Under the pieces are notes generated by a model. That model did not search any database and was not told the DNA's origin. It saw nothing but the letters and a program-made list of their open reading frames with translations. Below, in pieces: positions 7,705-15,266 of a stretch of DNA of 28,968 nt. The translations under genes were made by a program, and so were the position numbers. The stretch is from PNKC01 sp039917655 (GTDB lineage Bacteria > Chloroflexota > Dehalococcoidia > Tepidiformales > Tepidiformaceae), in assembly GCA_039917655.1 (NCBI GenBank), contig JBDSJC010000146.1:1-28968 (forward strand), written 5' to 3'. Positions within the stretch are counted from its first letter, which is position 1. The number at the start of each line of letters is the position of its first letter.

Positions 7705-8843
7705 GGCTGTGCTCCTAGCACCATCGTCGCGTGGGTGGTCATTATCCCTCCCTGCCCGCTCACCACTCCTGCCGATGCTCCCGGCACCTGGCGCACTCCG
7801 CACTGTCCCCGAATCTGCCGGACGCCTTCGACAACATGCTGCATTCCGGGCATGCCTGTCTCCCCAAGCAACCCACCGGATGTGTTGATCGGGAACTCGC
7901 CACCGAGCTGGATGCGGCCCCCGCCCACGAATTCGCCGCCTTCGCCCTTCTTGCAGAACCCGTAGTCCTCCAGGGTGACGAGGGGCACGATTGTGAAGCA
8001 GTCGTAGAGTTCCGCAAAGTTCATGTCCCGCGGGCCGAGTCCGGCCATCTGGAAGGCCATTTCTCCTGAGATTTTCGCGCCGCTCGTCGTCCAGTCCGCG
8101 CGGTGCTGGATATCCCAGGCCGGGTGGCCCTGCCCCAGGCCGAGGACGTAGGCCGGCGGTTGGCGCAGGTCCCGCGCACGTTCCGCGCTCGTCACCACGA
8201 TAGCGGCGCCGCCATCGGAAACGGGACAACAATCGAGCAGGTGAAACGGTTCGGCCACGTACCGTGAGGCCTGGTGGTCCTCCACCGTGATCGGCGTCTG
8301 AAACTGCGCATTAGGGTTAAGGCTGGCGTGGCGCCGGCAGGCCACGGCCACTTCGCCCAACTGTGCGCTCGTCGTGCCGAACTCCTCCATATGGCGGCGG
8401 GCCAGCATCGCGTAGGCTGAGGGCGCCCCGAAAAATCCGTATGCCGAATCTTCACCGCGCGGGCGGTTGTAGAAAGTGCGTTTGCCCGTCAGGGGGTTAT
8501 CGCCGTAGCTGATCACTGCCGTCGTGCACATCCCCATCTCCATGCACATGATCGCGTAGCCGATCAACCCGATGTTCGAGGCGCCAGCCTGGTCAAGCGT
8601 CGCTGTCACCTTCGGGACAACGCCGATGGCCTGCGCGACGCGCGCGCTCCAGAGCATCTGGAAGTCGGAACTAGGCGCTTTCGTGAGCACCGCGTCCACT
8701 TCGTTCTTGTCGATTCCGGCATCCTCGATCGCCATCGTGATCGCCTCGATGTTGTGTGCCAGCGCTGAAACGCCCGGCACCTTGCCATAGCGCGTGTTGC
8801 CGGCGCCAACGATGGCGTACTTACCACGGAGTGCTTTGTTCAA
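7701..8843 (-). CDS. Thiolase-superfamily protein lacking canonical catalytic residues (Ltp2/SCP2-thiolase-like)
   Basis: Protein of 380 aa, thiolase fold throughout: YAIVGAGNTRYGK at the N-terminus, SDGGAAIVVTSAERA in the middle, AELYDCFTIVPLVTLEDYGF and NTSGGLLGETGMPGMQHV in the C-terminal half. The position of the nucleophilic Cys is Gly87 (QAGAS); the GHP His appears as Met (GMP); the final Cys is absent (VVSGQGG). This pattern is typical of lipid-transfer-protein-like thiolases such as Ltp2, a retro-aldolase that works with a DUF35 partner. The start is TTG 8843, overlapping the upstream stop (TTGA) and preceded by GGAGGAAGG; the frame upstream of it has no thiolase similarity. Probably the carbon-carbon cleaving step of the pathway, by retro-aldol rather than thiolytic chemistry. 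Confidence 0.9.
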   Translation of the reverse strand: MNKALRGKYAIVGAGNTRYGKVPGVSALAHNIEAITMAIEDAGIDKNEVDAVLTKAPSSDFQMLWSARVAQAIGVVPKVTATLDQAGASNIGLIGYAIMCMEMGMCTTAVISYGDNPLTGKRTFYNRPRGEDSAYGFFGAPSAYAMLARRHMEEFGTTSAQLGEVAVACRRHASLNPNAQFQTPITVEDHQASRYVAEPFHLLDCCPVSDGGAAIVVTSAERARDLRQPPAYVLGLGQGHPAWDIQHRADWTTSGAKISGEMAFQMAGLGPRDMNFAELYDCFTIVPLVTLEDYGFCKKGEGGEFVGGGRIQLGGEFPINTSGGLLGETGMPGMQHVVEGVRQIRGQCGVRQVPGASAGVVSGQGGIMTTHATMVLGAQP

Positions 8844-10102
8844 TGGCCCTTCCTCCTGCCACCCGGAGCTACTGGCTCCGAAGTGATGATCTGATCTTCT
8901 TGCAAGGAACGAATCGTTTCGCTCGAAAGCCCGAGCAGTTCGCGGTAGACGTAGTCGTTGTCCTCGGCGAATTTTGGCGCCGCCTTGCTGATCGGCACCG
9001 GTGTGCCGGACATTCTGAAGGCGATGCGCGGGTACGGCGTTGGCCCCACGGCCGGCACATCCACGTACTGCAATCCTTCGCGTGCCCGCACGTGCTCGTC
9101 GCTGAGCAACTCCTTCGCGTTGAGCACCGCCGCGGCCGGCACCCCGGCCGCCTGGCAAAGCCGCTCCGTCTCAATGTGCGTTCGCCCTCTGGTGAACGCG
9201 CTGATGATCCCGTCCGCTTCCTTCCGGTTGTCCCAGCGTTGCGGTGCACCGCCGAACCTTGCGTCAGAAGCGAGCTCCGGTTGGCCGATGACCTCACACA
9301 ACGCTGCCCACTGGGCATCGGTTTCAACCGCGATAGCCACCCAGGAGTCATCCTCCAGGGCGGGATACACATTGTGCGGAGCCATCCAGGGATGGTCGTT
9401 TCCCGTGCGGTGCCGTTGCCGGCCATTCATGGAAAAGTCGATGTAGGCGTCGCCGAGGATTTGAAACTCGCCATCGATCATCGGCATTTCGATGTGTTGA
9501 CCCTCACCGGTGCGGTTGCGCCAGCGCAGCGCCGCCATTGTCGCGTAGGCACTGAGAATGCCAGCGTTCTGATCGCAGAAGAAGTTCCCCGGTTTCATCG
9601 GTGGACCGTCGGAGTAGCCAGTCAGGTGCGAAAGACCGCTCATGGCGTCAACGCCGGGTCCGTACGACACCCGCTCCCGATATTGACCCGAAAGGCCAAA
9701 CGCTGGCATCGACACGGAAATAATGTCCGCCTTGACCTGCTTCAGATGCGCATAGTCCAGCTTTAGGTTCGGCATGACCCGCGGCGCGAAGTTGTCCACG
9801 ACAGCGTCACTCACCGCGACGAGCTTCAGGAACACCTCCCGCCCGCGCTCAGTCGCTACATTCAGGCTGATTCCGCGTTTCCCGTGGTTTAGCTCGTTGA
9901 AAATCATCACGCGGTTGTAGCTCAGGTCCTCCGCTCCCGCCTGAAGAGGGGCCGTCCCAGCGGCATGGAGGGGCCGTGAGGAAGGCTCCTCTACCTTGAT
10001 TACCTCGGCCCCCAGGTCCGCCAGGATGAAGGTCGCGATCGGTCCCGCCACCGCGTTCGTGAAATCGATGATCCGTACCCCGGTCAACGGGCGCCGCGCC
10101 AA
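8840..10102 (-). CDS. CaiB/BaiF (class III) CoA-transferase, catalytic Asp present
   Basis: Protein of 420 aa, normal length for a class III CoA-transferase, which moves CoA between carboxylates through aspartyl-CoA chemistry. Seen: the N-terminal Rossmann segment GVRIIDFTNAVAGPIATFIL and ADLGAEVIKVE; ISVSMPAFGLSG (about 128-139); and CDQNAGILSAYATMAALRW, in which Asp177 sits at the family's catalytic position. The start is TTG 10102, directly after the stop of the other CoA-transferase; a strong GGAGGTGAT ribosome site (10107-10115) precedes it. The stop overlaps the thiolase start (TTGA). The tandem paralogue just upstream has Glu instead of Asp at this position, so the two probably form a hetero-oligomer with this protein as the catalytic subunit. 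Confidence 0.93.
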   Translation of the reverse strand: MARRPLTGVRIIDFTNAVAGPIATFILADLGAEVIKVEEPSSRPLHAAGTAPLQAGAEDLSYNRVMIFNELNHGKRGISLNVATERGREVFLKLVAVSDAVVDNFAPRVMPNLKLDYAHLKQVKADIISVSMPAFGLSGQYRERVSYGPGVDAMSGLSHLTGYSDGPPMKPGNFFCDQNAGILSAYATMAALRWRNRTGEGQHIEMPMIDGEFQILGDAYIDFSMNGRQRHRTGNDHPWMAPHNVYPALEDDSWVAIAVETDAQWAALCEVIGQPELASDARFGGAPQRWDNRKEADGIISAFTRGRTHIETERLCQAAGVPAAAVLNAKELLSDEHVRAREGLQYVDVPAVGPTPYPRIAFRMSGTPVPISKAAPKFAEDNDYVYRELLGLSSETIRSLQEDQIITSEPVAPGGRRKGH

Positions 10103-11317
10103 TCAGATCACCTCCTGTGCGCGAAGCCGCGCAAGGTCATCCGGGAGGTGCCCGAGGCCCTCCAGGACACTCGCGTTGTCCTGCCCGAGCATCGGGGCGG
10201 GCCGGGTTTGCCAGGGCGAAGCGGACATGCGGAACGGCGCCCCCGGCTGAACGATCGGGCCCGCCCCCGGATGCTCCACGCTCACGAAGCTCCCACGCTC
10301 GCGGTGGTGTGCATCCGCCATCACTTCGCCGGGTTCCATCACCTCCGTGAACGGCAGCCTGAGCTCTTGCGCGGCTGCGACGATGTCGCGCCGGTCTTTG
10401 TCGGCCAGCCACAGATCCATGATCTCGTCGATCTCGTCCGCGTGGCCCATCATCGCGCCGAGCACCTCCGGTTCGAGCAAGCGCGGGTCCGGGATCAACA
10501 CCCCCAGCAGGTCGAGATGGCGGTTGTTCGAGTGGCAGTGCACGTATCCATCCCGGCAGGGGCGGATGGTCGATGGATAGGAATGTTGGGGCGCGAAGCC
10601 AAGCAACCGTGTGCCGTTTCTTCGGATCACCGCGTCCTGGAAATAGGCCAGTTGCTCCACACCGCCGAGGAGGAACGTGCCCGCTTCGGATTTCGCCACA
10701 TCAACAAGTTGGCCTTCGCCAGTGAAGTCGCGTGCGAACAACCCCGCCATCGCCCCGAGCGCGGCCTGCGCCCCTGCCTGGTACTCCACCAGCGACCCGT
10801 ACGCCTTGATCGGCTCGCGCGCCGCCGCGCCGGTTAGGCTCATGTACCCACTTGCGGCATACGCAACCAGCTCTCCGCCGAGCCACCCGCGCTTCGGTCC
10901 CGTAAGGCCGAAGAGAGTGATATCGACGATGATCAGCTCCGGGTGTTCTCGTTGGAGTGACTCGATGCTCAGGCCCAACGCAGCCAACTGCTCTTCCCGG
11001 TGCCCAAGCAGGAGGATGTCAATTTGCTGTTGCAGAAGGATCAGCCTGAACAGCGTCCGGCCTCCCTCCCGCTCAAGATCCAGCGTCACCGACCGCTTGC
11101 CAGTGTTCAGATGGAGATAGAGGCCGCTCTTCTCTGGGTCAGGGAGGTCCCCCGGAAAGGGGCCCTCCCGGCGCGACGGATCTCCGGAGGGAGACTCGAC
11201 TTTCAAGACATCGGCGCCCATGCCCGCGAGGAGCTTGCCGCAGTAAGGGCCAGATACCCCATCGGCGAGCTCCAGCACCCTGACCCCACCGAGCGCACCG
11301 TCCAGGGGCGGCGTCAT
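10103..11317 (-). CDS. CaiB/BaiF (class III) CoA-transferase paralogue, Glu at the catalytic Asp position
   Basis: Protein of 404 aa with the class III CoA-transferase fold: GVRVLELADGVSGPYCGKLL and AGMGADVLKVESPSGDPSRR at the N-terminus, VDITLFGLTGPKRGW (about 131), and TGEGQLVDVAKSEAG (about 201). The segment aligned with the catalytic Asp reads SLVEYQAGAQAALGAM, placing Glu178 where family members have Asp. The ATG at 11317 overlaps the binding-protein stop (TAATG); upstream in-frame sequence is a shadow of that gene. It directly abuts the second transferase. Paired class III transferases with unequal subunits are known in benzylsuccinate metabolism (BbsE/BbsF), which this arrangement resembles. 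It may be a structural or substrate-binding subunit. Confidence 0.9.
   Translation of the reverse strand: MTPPLDGALGGVRVLELADGVSGPYCGKLLAGMGADVLKVESPSGDPSRREGPFPGDLPDPEKSGLYLHLNTGKRSVTLDLEREGGRTLFRLILLQQQIDILLLGHREEQLAALGLSIESLQREHPELIIVDITLFGLTGPKRGWLGGELVAYAASGYMSLTGAAAREPIKAYGSLVEYQAGAQAALGAMAGLFARDFTGEGQLVDVAKSEAGTFLLGGVEQLAYFQDAVIRRNGTRLLGFAPQHSYPSTIRPCRDGYVHCHSNNRHLDLLGVLIPDPRLLEPEVLGAMMGHADEIDEIMDLWLADKDRRDIVAAAQELRLPFTEVMEPGEVMADAHHRERGSFVSVEHPGAGPIVQPGAPFRMSASPWQTRPAPMLGQDNASVLEGLGHLPDDLARLRAQEVI
10107..10115 (-). promoter_or_regulatory. Strong Shine-Dalgarno that fixes a TTG start
   Basis: GGAGGTGAT on the minus strand is an extended match to the 16S rRNA 3' end. It lies within the last codons of the upstream CoA-transferase, with 8 bp between GGAGG and the TTG at 10102. 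This supports initiation at that TTG directly after the preceding stop. Confidence 0.8.
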
Positions 11318-13044
11318 TACAGCCTGCCGTCCCATGCGGATTCGACCTGCGGCAGGTCGTACGCCAGCGTGCTGCCCCAGCCTTCGAGCCACGGCGCCCA
11401 AAAGCTATACGCGTTGCCGGTCGTACGCCCGATGTAGTACTGCTGTTCGGCAACGATCTTCTGGATTTCACCGATCGTCTGCAGGCGCTCCTTCTCCACG
11501 AATTGCCCTCGTTGTTTCTCCAGGAGCGGGACCAGCGCAGGATCGTTGATCCGGCTCTGATTAGAAATGCCCTGTTTGGGATCGGGATGCAACCAGTACC
11601 AGATATAGGGATCGACGTCGGTATAGTACCTGCGCGGTCCCCAGAGGATACCTTCGAACTTGAAGGGCGGGCGATACAGAGATCCGATCCACTCGTTGTA
11701 CTGGATCGATTGTGGTTTCACCTTGATCCCGACGGCCGCGAAATCCGCGATGGCGCGCTCCGCTGAACTCTGGTAGTTCGCGCCGTACTGCGGCGTATAG
11801 ACCATCGGTGTTTCAAACCCGTCGGCAAAGCCGGCCTCGGCCAGGAGACGTTTCGCTTCGGTGGGATTGTATTGCCAGTACTTTGCGGCGTCGCCGAGCT
11901 GCGAGATGGGCACTGCCTTGTCGTAGGCGCCCGTCGGGATCAGTTGGTCTGGTTTGCCCGCGCCGCATTCAAGCGCGTCGCTCTCGGCTTTCCGATTGAA
12001 CGCCATCGAGAGCGCCCGGCGCACGCGTACATCGCTGAATGGAGGCTTCGTTGTGTCCATCGCGATGTACCCGCCGGGGTCGGCTGACAGCAGCTGCTGG
12101 AACTTGGCATCCTTCCGTTGCGCGCGAAGCTGCTCACTGTTGATGCAATCCACCGCGCCAAGCACATCGACCTGGCTGGTCTGGAACGACGAGATCGCCG
12201 AACTCGCCTCCGGCACGATCGCCAAGGTCACCTTGTCGAAGTACGGCTGGCCAGGCCGGAAGTAGTCAGGATTACGGCGGTAGGCCGCTTTGCTGCTGGG
12301 CACGTAACTATCGACGATATACGGCCCTGTCCCGATCGCCTTGGACTGGAGGAGATCCCCTTCCAGAAGCTCTTTCGGGAAGATGCGCCACCCGTAATGC
12401 CCGCCCGAAATGCCCAGTAGTGGCACCGAGGGTTGCTTCAGCCTCACCCGCACTGTTGTGGCATCGACCGCATCGACGGCGTCGACCACTGCGTTATCGG
12501 CGCGCATGGCTGAGCGCGTATCTGACCGGTACAGGTCGATCGCCGTCTTGACATCCTCGGCGGTCATTTCACGGCCGTTCACCGGCGTTACGTTCTGGAA
12601 CTTCACCCCCGGCCGCAGCTTAAACAGGAGCGTCAGCGGGTCAGGGTTCTCCGGCAGTGCGCTGGCAAGGTCAGCTTCGAGGGTCACTTCTCCGGGTTCG
12701 ACCCCGGCGCCGGACTTCATGCGGATGAGTTTGTTGTAGGCGAGGTTCGCGAACGGCGCAGTGTTTGATGAGGCGGTGAACACGCTCCAGTTCGGCGGGT
12801 CCGTGGCTACGCGGATCACGAGGGCGCCACCCTGTTTTGGCTTTTTGGACGTGGGTGTGCCTATTCGGGACTCTGGCGTCCGGTTACTGTTGCTCGAACT
12901 GTTCTGGCCGGCACTATCGTCGCCGCCGCACCCGGCGCCGATAAGCCCAACCGCTCCGAGAGCCGCAGCCCCCCCAACCACACTGCGCCGGCTGATCTGC
13001 TGGCTCGCCGCACGCTTCCAGTAGTTCGTTTCGCTGTCAGTCAT
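11317..13044 (-). CDS. ABC transporter substrate-binding protein, family 5 (peptide/nickel type), Tat lipoprotein
   Basis: Protein of 575 aa, the extracytoplasmic binding component of an oligopeptide-type importer. The N-terminus has a twin-arginine motif (SRRSVVGG, Arg19-Arg20), a hydrophobic stretch and a lipobox ending at Cys39 (LIGAGC), so it should be Tat-exported and lipid-anchored. A Ser/Asn-rich linker follows, then family-5 domains with SKAIGTGPYIVDSYVPSSKA and DVRVRRALSMAFNRK. The ATG at 13044 has AGGAGGAGA upstream. Family-5 proteins bind peptides but also sugars, opines and other organics. The overlap with a CoA-transferase gene suggests the cargo is the pathway's substrate. It lies 56 bp after the permease gene; no ATPase gene is present in the window. 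Confidence 0.93.
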   Translation of the reverse strand: MTDSETNYWKRAASQQISRRSVVGGAAALGAVGLIGAGCGGDDSAGQNSSSNSNRTPESRIGTPTSKKPKQGGALVIRVATDPPNWSVFTASSNTAPFANLAYNKLIRMKSGAGVEPGEVTLEADLASALPENPDPLTLLFKLRPGVKFQNVTPVNGREMTAEDVKTAIDLYRSDTRSAMRADNAVVDAVDAVDATTVRVRLKQPSVPLLGISGGHYGWRIFPKELLEGDLLQSKAIGTGPYIVDSYVPSSKAAYRRNPDYFRPGQPYFDKVTLAIVPEASSAISSFQTSQVDVLGAVDCINSEQLRAQRKDAKFQQLLSADPGGYIAMDTTKPPFSDVRVRRALSMAFNRKAESDALECGAGKPDQLIPTGAYDKAVPISQLGDAAKYWQYNPTEAKRLLAEAGFADGFETPMVYTPQYGANYQSSAERAIADFAAVGIKVKPQSIQYNEWIGSLYRPPFKFEGILWGPRRYYTDVDPYIWYWLHPDPKQGISNQSRINDPALVPLLEKQRGQFVEKERLQTIGEIQKIVAEQQYYIGRTTGNAYSFWAPWLEGWGSTLAYDLPQVESAWDGRL

Positions 13045-13100
13045 GATGGTTCTCCTCCTGGTTGATGATGTAGGCCGCTCTTCGATGTGGTCCCACAGAG

Positions 13101-14000
13101 CTACCTCCCTCGCATACGCGGATCCCATGTGTCGCGAAGCGCATCGCCGAAAAGATTCGTGGCCATGATCACCAACATCAGGGCTATCCCCGGGGCGATA
13201 CCCATCCAGGGGGCCCTTTGCACGTAGAGCAGCGACGACCCGCTGAGCATCGTCCCCCAGGTGGACGTGCCGAGCGGGACACCAAGGCCGAGGAAGCTCA
13301 GCGAGGCCTCGGCGATGATCGCGAATCCAAGTTGGACGCTGGCGATCACAAGCATCGGCGCAGCTACGTTTGGCAGTACATGGCGGAACATCACCCTAAG
13401 ATGGCCCGCGCCCGTAGCTCGCGAAGCCTCGATGAATGGCATAGAGACCACCGCCAGGGTGCTTCCTCTCACGATCCTGGCACTCGTTGGAAGGATCGCC
13501 ACGGCGATCGCCAGCGCAACATTGCGAAGGCTCGCCCCGAGACCGGCCGCGATCACAAGGGCCATGAGGATTCCCGGCAAGGACATGAGGATGTCCACAA
13601 TTCTCTGGCCGAAGTAGTCAATCCGCCCGCCAAAGTAACCCGTACTGATCCCGAGCAGTGAACCGGAAAGAGTGCCCATAAGGACCGCCATCACCCCTAC
13701 CAGGAACGATGCCCGCGCTCCGTAAACCACCCGGCTAAACACGTCGCGGCCAAGGTTGTCCGTCCCCAGCAGGTGCTTGAAATTCGGAGACTGGAAGTAC
13801 GCCTGGGTCGGCTCGTTCTCGCCGTACGGCGCGAACGGCTCGGGAAACGCCGCAAGCAGGAGAAAGATCGAGAGGATGACTACGGCGCAGGCCGCCGTTG
13901 GCCTGCGCAGCAGACGCCGCAGGGCGCCGAAGCGACGGCGAGCGGGCACGAATTCGCCTGCTCCCGCGTTGAGGTCTCCCAAAGTTCGGCTCGTGCTCAT
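13101..14000 (-). CDS. ABC transporter permease, DppC/OppC type
   Basis: Inner-membrane permease of 299 aa for a peptide-type ABC importer. An N-terminal cytoplasmic tail precedes a first membrane helix (AVVILSIFLLLAAFPE), then the DppC hallmark FKHLLGTDNLGRDVFSR, several more hydrophobic segments, and the coupling (EAA) loop EASRATGAGHLRVMFRHVLP that contacts the ATPase. It ends with the usual DALRDTWDPRMRGR tail. The ATG overlaps the stop of the DppB-type gene by 4 bases (ATGA). Its ATPase partners (DppD/DppF-like) are not encoded in the window, so it must borrow ATPases or use ones encoded elsewhere. Confidence 0.95.
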   Translation of the reverse strand: MSTSRTLGDLNAGAGEFVPARRRFGALRRLLRRPTAACAVVILSIFLLLAAFPEPFAPYGENEPTQAYFQSPNFKHLLGTDNLGRDVFSRVVYGARASFLVGVMAVLMGTLSGSLLGISTGYFGGRIDYFGQRIVDILMSLPGILMALVIAAGLGASLRNVALAIAVAILPTSARIVRGSTLAVVSMPFIEASRATGAGHLRVMFRHVLPNVAAPMLVIASVQLGFAIIAEASLSFLGLGVPLGTSTWGTMLSGSSLLYVQRAPWMGIAPGIALMLVIMATNLFGDALRDTWDPRMRGR

Positions 14001-14950
14001 GCCACCCGTATCCTTGGGTCAACCAGGCCGTACACGATGTCCGTCACAACGTTCACCAGCACTATCAACGTCCCGTAGAGGAGGACGATTCCCTGGACGA
14101 GCGGGTAGTCTTTTCGGGCGATGCTGTCGAGGATGAGCCGCCCCAGACCCGGCAGGTTGAACACGTTCTCAACCACCACGGTGCCGGCCACCACTCCGCC
14201 AACCTGCACCCCGAATAGTGTGACAATTGGGATCAGGCTATTCCGCAACGTGTGCTGAAACAGCACCGTCCGCGCAGTGAGGCCTTTGGCCGTTGCCGTG
14301 CGGACGTAGTCGTCGCGCATCACCTCCAGCACCGCTGACCTCGTCAGGCGTGAAAGCGAGGCCGCGAGACCGAGTCCCACCACAAGCCCGGGCACCACGA
14401 ATTGCTGCAAGTTTCTTGATGGATCTTCCCAAAAATTGATGTGTTGGACAGGCGGGATCCAGCCGAACCACTTGGCCGAATACACGATCACCATCGTCCC
14501 CAACCAAAAGTTGGGCATGGAGAGACCGAGGATGCTGATCACCCGAATCAGCTGGTCGCGTGCTCGCCCGTCCCACACCGCGGATGCCGTGCCCGCGGAT
14601 ACGCCGGCGATGAGACTGATGGCGAGCGCCATGACGGCCAGTTCAATGGTCGTGCTCAGCCGGTTCCCCACTTCGTGACTAACCGGCCGGCCGGTGAACA
14701 GCGAGTGGCCGAGGTCTCCGCGCAGAAGGTCGCCAACCCAGCGCACGTACTGCACGGGCAAAGGGTCGTCCAGCCCAAGCTGCGCGCGAAGCTCGTCAAC
14801 CTGTTCGGGTGAAGAGGCGGCATCAGGGCCCAGCACCAGGACCGCTGTGTCTCCCGGGATGATCCGGAGAAACGTGAAGACCAGCAGGCTCAGGCCGACC
14901 AGGCTGATCAGTCCGAGCAGAAGCCGCTGCGCGACGTAGCGCTGCATCAT
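13997..14950 (-). CDS. ABC transporter permease, DppB/OppB type; first gene of the operon
   Basis: Inner-membrane permease of 317 aa, partner of the DppC-type protein encoded downstream. Typical features: YVAQRLLLGLISLVGLSLLV at the N-terminus, the TFLRIIPGD segment, DPLPVQYVRWVGDLLRGDLG, membrane segments around LAVMALAISLIAGVSAG and VVPGLVVGLGLAASLSRL, the coupling loop DDYVRTATAKGLTARTVLFQ, and the C-terminal DIVYGLVDPRIR. ATG 14950 is immediately followed by a second ATG at 14947, and no strong ribosome site precedes either, so the exact start is uncertain by one codon. It heads the 11-gene operon; a candidate promoter lies about 130 bp upstream. Confidence 0.94.
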   Translation of the reverse strand: MMQRYVAQRLLLGLISLVGLSLLVFTFLRIIPGDTAVLVLGPDAASSPEQVDELRAQLGLDDPLPVQYVRWVGDLLRGDLGHSLFTGRPVSHEVGNRLSTTIELAVMALAISLIAGVSAGTASAVWDGRARDQLIRVISILGLSMPNFWLGTMVIVYSAKWFGWIPPVQHINFWEDPSRNLQQFVVPGLVVGLGLAASLSRLTRSAVLEVMRDDYVRTATAKGLTARTVLFQHTLRNSLIPIVTLFGVQVGGVVAGTVVVENVFNLPGLGRLILDSIARKDYPLVQGIVLLYGTLIVLVNVVTDIVYGLVDPRIRVA

Positions 14951-15064
14951 GTTGGTACATCGCCTAGTTTGCCCAAGAGAATCCTGCTTCGCAGGTCATT
15001 AGCCACCTCGGAGACATCCGCCAGGTGTAGGCGTGTCCCGACGGTTGAGCCAGTCGCCCCCCAC

Positions 15065-15095
15065 TTGAACTCGGGCACAGTAAACGTTTTATAGT
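15065..15095 (+). promoter_or_regulatory. Candidate plus-strand promoter toward the SDR genes
   Basis: TTGAAC (15065-15070) and TATAGT (15090-15095) are separated by 19 bp, longer than ideal. The -10 overlaps the dyad at 15094-15107. It would give a leader of about 165 nt for the SDR gene at 15267. Supported only by motif match and position. Confidence 0.4.
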
Positions 15096-15106
15096 TAACC
15101 GGTCAA
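15079..15106 (-). promoter_or_regulatory. Candidate minus-strand promoter of the catabolic operon
   Basis: On the minus strand TTGACC (15106-15101) and TTTACT (15084-15079) are spaced 16 bp apart, a fair sigma-70-type match. The -35 lies inside the dyad at 15094-15107. It would drive the operon beginning at 14950 with a leader of about 120 nt. No better promoter is seen in the 316-bp gap. Confidence 0.45.
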
Positions 15107-15107
15107 C
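15094..15107. promoter_or_regulatory. Near-perfect 14-bp dyad, possible operator
   Basis: GTTAACCGGTCAAC reads almost the same on both strands; only one symmetric pair mismatches. It covers the -35 of the minus-strand promoter and the end of the -10 of the plus-strand promoter, where a bound dimer could control both arms. TetR- or GntR-type regulators use such sites, but no regulator gene lies in the island. Confidence 0.4.
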
Positions 15108-15266
15108 AGTTACCCGGGCGCCATGGCCTCGCGCTCGGCGCTCGCCGCGTCGTCGTACCATCGCTCCTGGCGTGTCCGGGCGTGAAGGCCGCTCCGCTCC
15201 GCTCCGCGACGGCGGGAGGTTGAGGACGACGCGCCATGCAAACCTTGTGAGGAAGGCGGGACACCC

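Larger units (their letters stand above)
14951..15266. other. Divergent intergenic region with candidate promoters
   Basis: This 316-bp stretch separates the 11-gene minus-strand operon from the plus-strand SDR genes. It holds a 5-bp stem-loop (CCTGC/GCAGG, 14983-14995) in the operon leader, a pair of overlapping divergent promoter-like sequences (15065-15106), and a short CCGCT tandem repeat (about 15190-15206) that looks like GC-rich chance. The SDR gene has a GAGGAAGG-like ribosome site. No ORF in the region resembles a known protein. Confidence 0.55.

Noticed and set aside
8756..9766. Plus-strand open frame of 336 codons
   Set aside because: Antisense to the CoA-transferase with the intact catalytic Asp; no recognisable motif. 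Shadow frame.
15190..15206. Short tandem CCGCT repeat
   Set aside because: Only about three units, in a GC-rich intergenic stretch; no sign of a functional repeat.
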